A stretch of 10,083 nucleotides of DNA from CAMQVM01 sp044433365 (lineage in GTDB: Bacteria; Bacteroidota; Bacteroidia; Bacteroidales; Rikenellaceae), in NCBI GenBank assembly GCA_044433365.1, contig JAWXTR010000099.1:1-10083 (forward strand), given 5' to 3'. This document shows, one piece after another, positions 6,898-10,083 of this stretch. The notes beneath the pieces are model-generated. The model saw only the letters and a list, made by a program, of their open reading frames with translations, did not search any database and was not told where the DNA came from. The stretch's first letter is position 1; every line of letters begins with the position of its first letter. A program made the translations under genes and the position numbers.

Positions 6898-7398
6898 ATG
6901 GTACAATCAATTCAAGTAAACAACCTTTCATACCGTAGTATGAAAAGTTATGCTGTAGCGTCGCTATTTGTTTTGGCAAATATTGCTTTACCTCAGCTTT
7001 TCCACCTATTTAACCTTTCTGGTGTTGCCTATCTTCCAATTATTCTATTTACAATGGTTGGAGTGATGGTTTATGGTCGCTCAGTAGGTATGATTACTGC
7101 TATCGCTTCTCCATTAATTAGTTATGCTATTTTGGGTATGCCATCACTAGAGATGAGTGTTGTTGTAATGGCTAAAGGTTTGGCTTTTGCGGCTGTATTG
7201 GGCTACTATGCTTCTAAAAACTCAAAGATTTCTCTTCTAAATGTTATCACTGCTATTGTAGCATATCAAGTGGTAGGATTTGCCATTTCAGCTATCGTAT
7301 TTAGCTTTGATGCTGCATTAGAAAGTATGGTAATTAGCTATAAAGCTGTAATTTTACAACTTTTAGTAGCTACAATTTTAATGAAATTAAAAAAATAA
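6898..7398 (+). CDS. ECF-transporter S-component-like membrane protein
   Basis: The 166-residue protein from ATG 6898 is almost entirely hydrophobic, with six predicted membrane helices (about 17-38, 43-60, 63-80, 85-104, 112-137 and 143-163). The pattern YLPIILFTMVGVMVYG (45-60), then GMITAIASPLISYAILGMPS, then a helix with a conserved-looking MAKG (91-94), resembles the substrate-binding S subunits of energy-coupling factor vitamin and metal transporters, which also have six helices and similar length. No ATPase or T subunit is in the window, as is common for S components that share one energising module. The frame extends upstream to an ATG at 6730, but that region contains the hairpin and promoter, so 6898 is preferred. 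It lies 2 nt before the DUF362 gene in one operon. The substrate is unknown; a redox cofactor such as a flavin is only a guess from context. Confidence 0.65.
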   Translation: MVQSIQVNNLSYRSMKSYAVASLFVLANIALPQLFHLFNLSGVAYLPIILFTMVGVMVYGRSVGMITAIASPLISYAILGMPSLEMSVVVMAKGLAFAAVLGYYASKNSKISLLNVITAIVAYQVVGFAISAIVFSFDAALESMVISYKAVILQLLVATILMKLKK

Positions 7399-7400
7399 AG

Positions 7401-8339
7401 ATGGAAAGAAAAGATTTTCTTAAAGGAGCTGTTGTCGCATCGCTTGCCACTGCTCTTGATTTTTCGGGACTAAATAAAGTACTTGCTTCAAATAAAACTG
7501 TAACTCAAAGCGATGCTCAAAACAATCTTGTCGCTGTAATGGGTGGTGAACCTGTTGAAATGTTCGAAAAGATGCTTGCCGAAATGGGTGGTATCAAAAA
7601 ATTTGTTTCTGCTGGCGATAGAGTAGTGATTAAGCCAAATATTGGTTGGGCTAAAACCCCTGATATGGGTGCAAACACAAACCCTGATTTAGTTGGTGCA
7701 TTGGTGAAGCAGTGTGTAGATGCTGGAGCCAAAGATGTTAGAGTTTTTGACCACACCTGCAACGAGTGGACTAGCTGCTACGATTTAAGTGGAATTAAAA
7801 GTGCTGTTGAGGCTAACGGTGGTATTATGCTTCCTGGTAATGACGAATCTTATTATGTAGATGTAGAGCTTCCAGAGGGTGTGAAAATGAAAAAAGCAAA
7901 AATCCATAAAGCTCTTGAGGAGTGTGATGTATGGTTTAATGTTCCAATCCTAAAAGTTCATGGTGGTGCAAAAATGACAATCTCTATGAAAAACTATATG
8001 GGTATCGTATGGGATAGAACCTATCTTCACGAAACTGACCTACAACAATGTATTGCAGATGCTTGTACATATCACAAAAAACCAGCTCTTCATATCGTTG
8101 ATGCCTATCGTGTAATGAAAGCTAATGGACCTCGTGGTAAAAGTATCGAAGATGTCGTTGTAACTAAAGGTCTTTTTGCATCTAGCGACCCTGTTGCTGT
8201 TGATGTTGCAGCTCTAAAATTCTTTGCTCAAGTTAAAGAGATGAATCTTTCGGATGTGGCTCATATCGAACTAGGTGAAAAACTAAATTTAGGTACAACC
8301 GACTTAACTAAAGTCAATATCAAACGTATTAAAATATAA
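7401..8339 (+). CDS. DUF362 domain protein with twin-arginine-like N-terminus
   Basis: The 312-residue protein begins MERKDFLKGAVVASLA, resembling a Tat signal (S/T-R-R-x-F-L-K) but with Arg-Lys in place of Arg-Arg, so export is uncertain. The rest is a DUF362 domain: VVIKPNIGW (75-83), NPDLVGALV (94-102), an AGAKDVRVFD block (108-117), NVPILKVHGGAKMTISMKN (180-198) with Lys185, His187, Lys197 and Asn198 typical of the family, NGPRGKS (242-248) and SSDPVAVDVAA (261-271). The ferredoxin domain attached to some DUF362 proteins is absent; here iron-sulfur clusters are supplied by the next gene. The biochemical role of DUF362 is poorly defined. The gene starts 2 nt after the S-component gene, and its stop overlaps the next start by one base, indicating co-expression and probably joint function. 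Confidence 0.85.
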   Translation: MERKDFLKGAVVASLATALDFSGLNKVLASNKTVTQSDAQNNLVAVMGGEPVEMFEKMLAEMGGIKKFVSAGDRVVIKPNIGWAKTPDMGANTNPDLVGALVKQCVDAGAKDVRVFDHTCNEWTSCYDLSGIKSAVEANGGIMLPGNDESYYVDVELPEGVKMKKAKIHKALEECDVWFNVPILKVHGGAKMTISMKNYMGIVWDRTYLHETDLQQCIADACTYHKKPALHIVDAYRVMKANGPRGKSIEDVVVTKGLFASSDPVAVDVAALKFFAQVKEMNLSDVAHIELGEKLNLGTTDLTKVNIKRIKI

Positions 8340-9955
8340 TGTTAAGATATATTCGTATTGCAGCAGCTGTAATGTTTGGGGCTGTGTTCCTTTTTGGATT
8401 TCTTGCCTTAGGAGCCAATCCAAACTCTCAGTTTGCAGCTCAAATAGCAAAAACTCAACTACTTCCTGCTGTTATGGCAGGAAGTGGTGTTATATTGGCA
8501 CTGCTAATTATTATCGCTCTGCTTTTTGGTAGGGTATATTGCTCTGTTATCTGTCCTATGGGGGTAATGATGGATGTAATTGATTCAGTAGCAAAGCTAT
8601 ATAGAAAAATATTTAAGAAGAAAAAGAAAAAAATTGGCTATACTAAGTCGCTTACAACCCTAAGATATAGTATTTTAGGAGTAGCTATAGCGGCAATAAT
8701 AACCAATATCGGCATTGTCACAAATCTTTTAGATCCATACTCAAATTTTGGAGCTATTGTCACTCACCTTGTTAGACCAATTACAACTTTCTTTAACAAC
8801 GTTGCGGCAAATATCTTAAATAGTATGGAAAACTACTCTATTTACGCTGTCGACAACTCTATTATCTCAGTAGGTGCAGCTATCTTTGCCTTAGTGGTGC
8901 TTATTATAATCACAATATTGGTTCTATATCGTGAGCGTATCTATTGCAATGCTTTCTGTCCTGTAGGTACATTCTGGGGATTGCTTTCAAAGGTGTCAAT
9001 CTTCAAAATTGTAATTGATAAAGATAAATGTATTAAGTGTAAGGCGTGCTCGGTTAATTGTAAGTCAAACTGCATCGACGAAAGTCTATATTATGTAGAT
9101 AACTCTCGTTGTGTGGCGTGTTTTAACTGTTTGACTAAGTGTAAGAAAGATGCTATACACTACAAACTATCTATTGGAGCAAATTGCAGAGACCCTTTCC
9201 CTGAATATTTAGAGTCTGACGATACTCAAACTGTAGATTCTACACCAAAAAGCAGTGAAAAAGCTGCTACAGAGCCTGCAGGAAAAGTAGTAGAGGGTGA
9301 TAAAAGTGCTACATCTCGTCGTGAGTTTATCTCAATGATTGCAGCTGGGTCGATTATGCCAGTTATGGGCGATTTATCTAAAAAAATCCGCCTCGACAAG
9401 GCTCGTTTTCCTCTTCCTCCTGGGGCTGGTTCGCTAACAAGATTTCAGAGTAAATGTACAGGATGTCAGCTTTGTGTCACAAAATGTCCGTCGCATCTTC
9501 TAAAACCTGCAATGTTTGAGCGTGGGATTAGTGGTTTTATGCAGCCATATCTCGATTTTGATGTTCATAAATTTTGTGAGTTTGAGTGTAAAGTGTGTAT
9601 GGAGGTGTGCCCAAATGGTGCCCTTCAAGATATGCCTTTAGAGGAGAAAAAATTGACACAAGTTGGTATTGTCCATTTCGATATTACAAACTGTGTAGTT
9701 GAGGTTAATGGCAAACATTGCGGTGCTTGTGCCGAACATTGCCCTACGCAAGCGGTATTTATGTCGGACTACAAAAACGGACTTACTATTCCTACACTAA
9801 ATCAAGAAATATGTATTGGTTGTGGTGCTTGCGAATCTATCTGTCCTGTTCGCCCTAATGCTATCTATATTGTAGGTTGCGAAACTCAAGAAAAAGCAAA
9901 ACCATTTAAAATAGAAAAGAAAGAGGAGATTGAGGTCGACGACTTTGGTTTCTAA
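8339..9955 (+). CDS. NapH-NapG-like fused membrane polyferredoxin
   Basis: The 538-residue protein starts in a TAATG overlap with the DUF362 gene. Its first part matches NapH-type quinol dehydrogenase subunits: four membrane helices (about 5-25, 42-64, 109-130 and 176-196), CxxxCP motifs on the cytoplasmic side after helices 2 and 4 (Cys68/72 and Cys203/207), a lysine run (93-98), and two [4Fe-4S] sites (Cys231/234/237/241 and 258/261/264/268). A polar linker (290-324) leads to SRREFIS (326-332) and a short hydrophobic segment, like the Tat signal of NapG/MauM ferredoxins. Four more [4Fe-4S] sites follow: Cys373/376/379/383, 413/417/420/424, 452/461/464/468 and 492/495/498/502. NapG and NapH are normally separate periplasmic and membrane proteins that pass quinol electrons outward; here both parts are in one chain. 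No nap reductase is nearby, so the acceptor is unknown. Confidence 0.85.
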   Translation: MLRYIRIAAAVMFGAVFLFGFLALGANPNSQFAAQIAKTQLLPAVMAGSGVILALLIIIALLFGRVYCSVICPMGVMMDVIDSVAKLYRKIFKKKKKKIGYTKSLTTLRYSILGVAIAAIITNIGIVTNLLDPYSNFGAIVTHLVRPITTFFNNVAANILNSMENYSIYAVDNSIISVGAAIFALVVLIIITILVLYRERIYCNAFCPVGTFWGLLSKVSIFKIVIDKDKCIKCKACSVNCKSNCIDESLYYVDNSRCVACFNCLTKCKKDAIHYKLSIGANCRDPFPEYLESDDTQTVDSTPKSSEKAATEPAGKVVEGDKSATSRREFISMIAAGSIMPVMGDLSKKIRLDKARFPLPPGAGSLTRFQSKCTGCQLCVTKCPSHLLKPAMFERGISGFMQPYLDFDVHKFCEFECKVCMEVCPNGALQDMPLEEKKLTQVGIVHFDITNCVVEVNGKHCGACAEHCPTQAVFMSDYKNGLTIPTLNQEICIGCGACESICPVRPNAIYIVGCETQEKAKPFKIEKKEEIEVDDFGF

Positions 9956-9998
9956 ATAGGCGTATTCCTGTAGATTTGCAGTATAAAAAAAATCATTA

Positions 9999-10083
9999 AT
10001 TTTGAAGTGAAGTTGTAGTGCACTAGGGCTGATTCTAAGCTTTTTGCTTAATTTGCGAATTAGACTACAACTCCACCCAAAAT
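9999..10083. repeat. long imperfect inverted repeat at the window edge
   Basis: ATTTTG...GTGAAGTTGTAGT (9999-10019) pairs with ACTACAACTCCAC...CAAAAT (10064-10083), with a nine-base perfect core (10011-10019 with 10064-10072). Inside, CTGATTC (10029-10035) pairs with GAATTAG (10057-10063), allowing one G-T pair, and TAAGC (10036-10040) pairs with GCTTA around a T5 loop. It begins about 44 bp after the iron-sulfur gene and may continue past the window. There is no following T-run within view, so a mobile or structural repeat is likelier than a simple terminator. The bases between 9956 and 9998 show nothing recognisable. Confidence 0.6.

Noticed and set aside
8339..9955. Periplasmic nitrate reductase locus
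   Set aside because: The protein is NapH/NapG-like, but no napA, napB, napC or napD is in the window, and this module is used in many other pathways.

Overview
The window looks like a chromosomal segment of a Bacteroidota bacterium, most likely order Bacteroidales. The reasons are: AT-rich DNA; start codons without clear Shine-Dalgarno sequences; one good -7 box of the Bacteroidota form TAnnTTTG; and large GLUG-repeat surface lipoproteins, one with an acidic residue run after the lipid-bearing cysteine that is typical of surface export in this phylum. No genus can be named from the sequence alone.

Left edge (1-436): the first 73 bases may hold the 5' end of a minus-strand gene, possibly a Bacteroidota tyrosine recombinase. 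Its proposed start codon sits inside one arm of a 16-bp perfect inverted repeat whose other arm lies about 150 bp away (69-84 and 232-247). Next come a short palindrome (256-276), a terminator-like hairpin (288-314) and a weak promoter candidate. A recombinase start, an inverted-repeat pair and a downstream surface lipoprotein together resemble Bacteroidales phase-variable loci, but this is a hypothesis.

Middle (437-6586): two tandem + strand lipoprotein genes of 993 and 986 codons share one plan: lipoprotein signal with Cys20, an N-terminal domain of about 120 residues, a GEG(T/S)...P(F/Y) motif near residue 145, a YDGGGY motif near 210-225, then many GLUG-type GG(I/L/V)xG repeats predicted to form a beta-solenoid. 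They look like paralogous surface adhesin-like proteins. The first is interrupted by about 228 residues of unrelated, mostly helical sequence with a His-every-third-residue cluster, an HExxH string and two hydrophobic stretches. Between the two genes lies a 167-bp hairpin-forming element that resembles a MITE.

Right part (6587-9955): after a gap with a long bidirectional terminator-like hairpin, a promoter drives a tight three-gene operon: a six-helix ECF-transporter S-component-like membrane protein (start corrected to 6898), a DUF362 protein with a degenerate twin-arginine-like N-terminus, and a 538-residue membrane iron-sulfur protein. The last appears to be a fusion of a NapH-like quinol dehydrogenase module (four helices, two CxxxCP motifs, two [4Fe-4S] clusters) with a NapG-like module (internal SRREF motif, four [4Fe-4S] clusters). 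The spacings are 2 nt and a 1-nt TAATG overlap, so the three products probably act together in membrane redox chemistry. Their substrate and partners cannot be read from this window.

Every large intergenic gap contains a different long inverted repeat; the last one (9999-10083) runs to the window edge.
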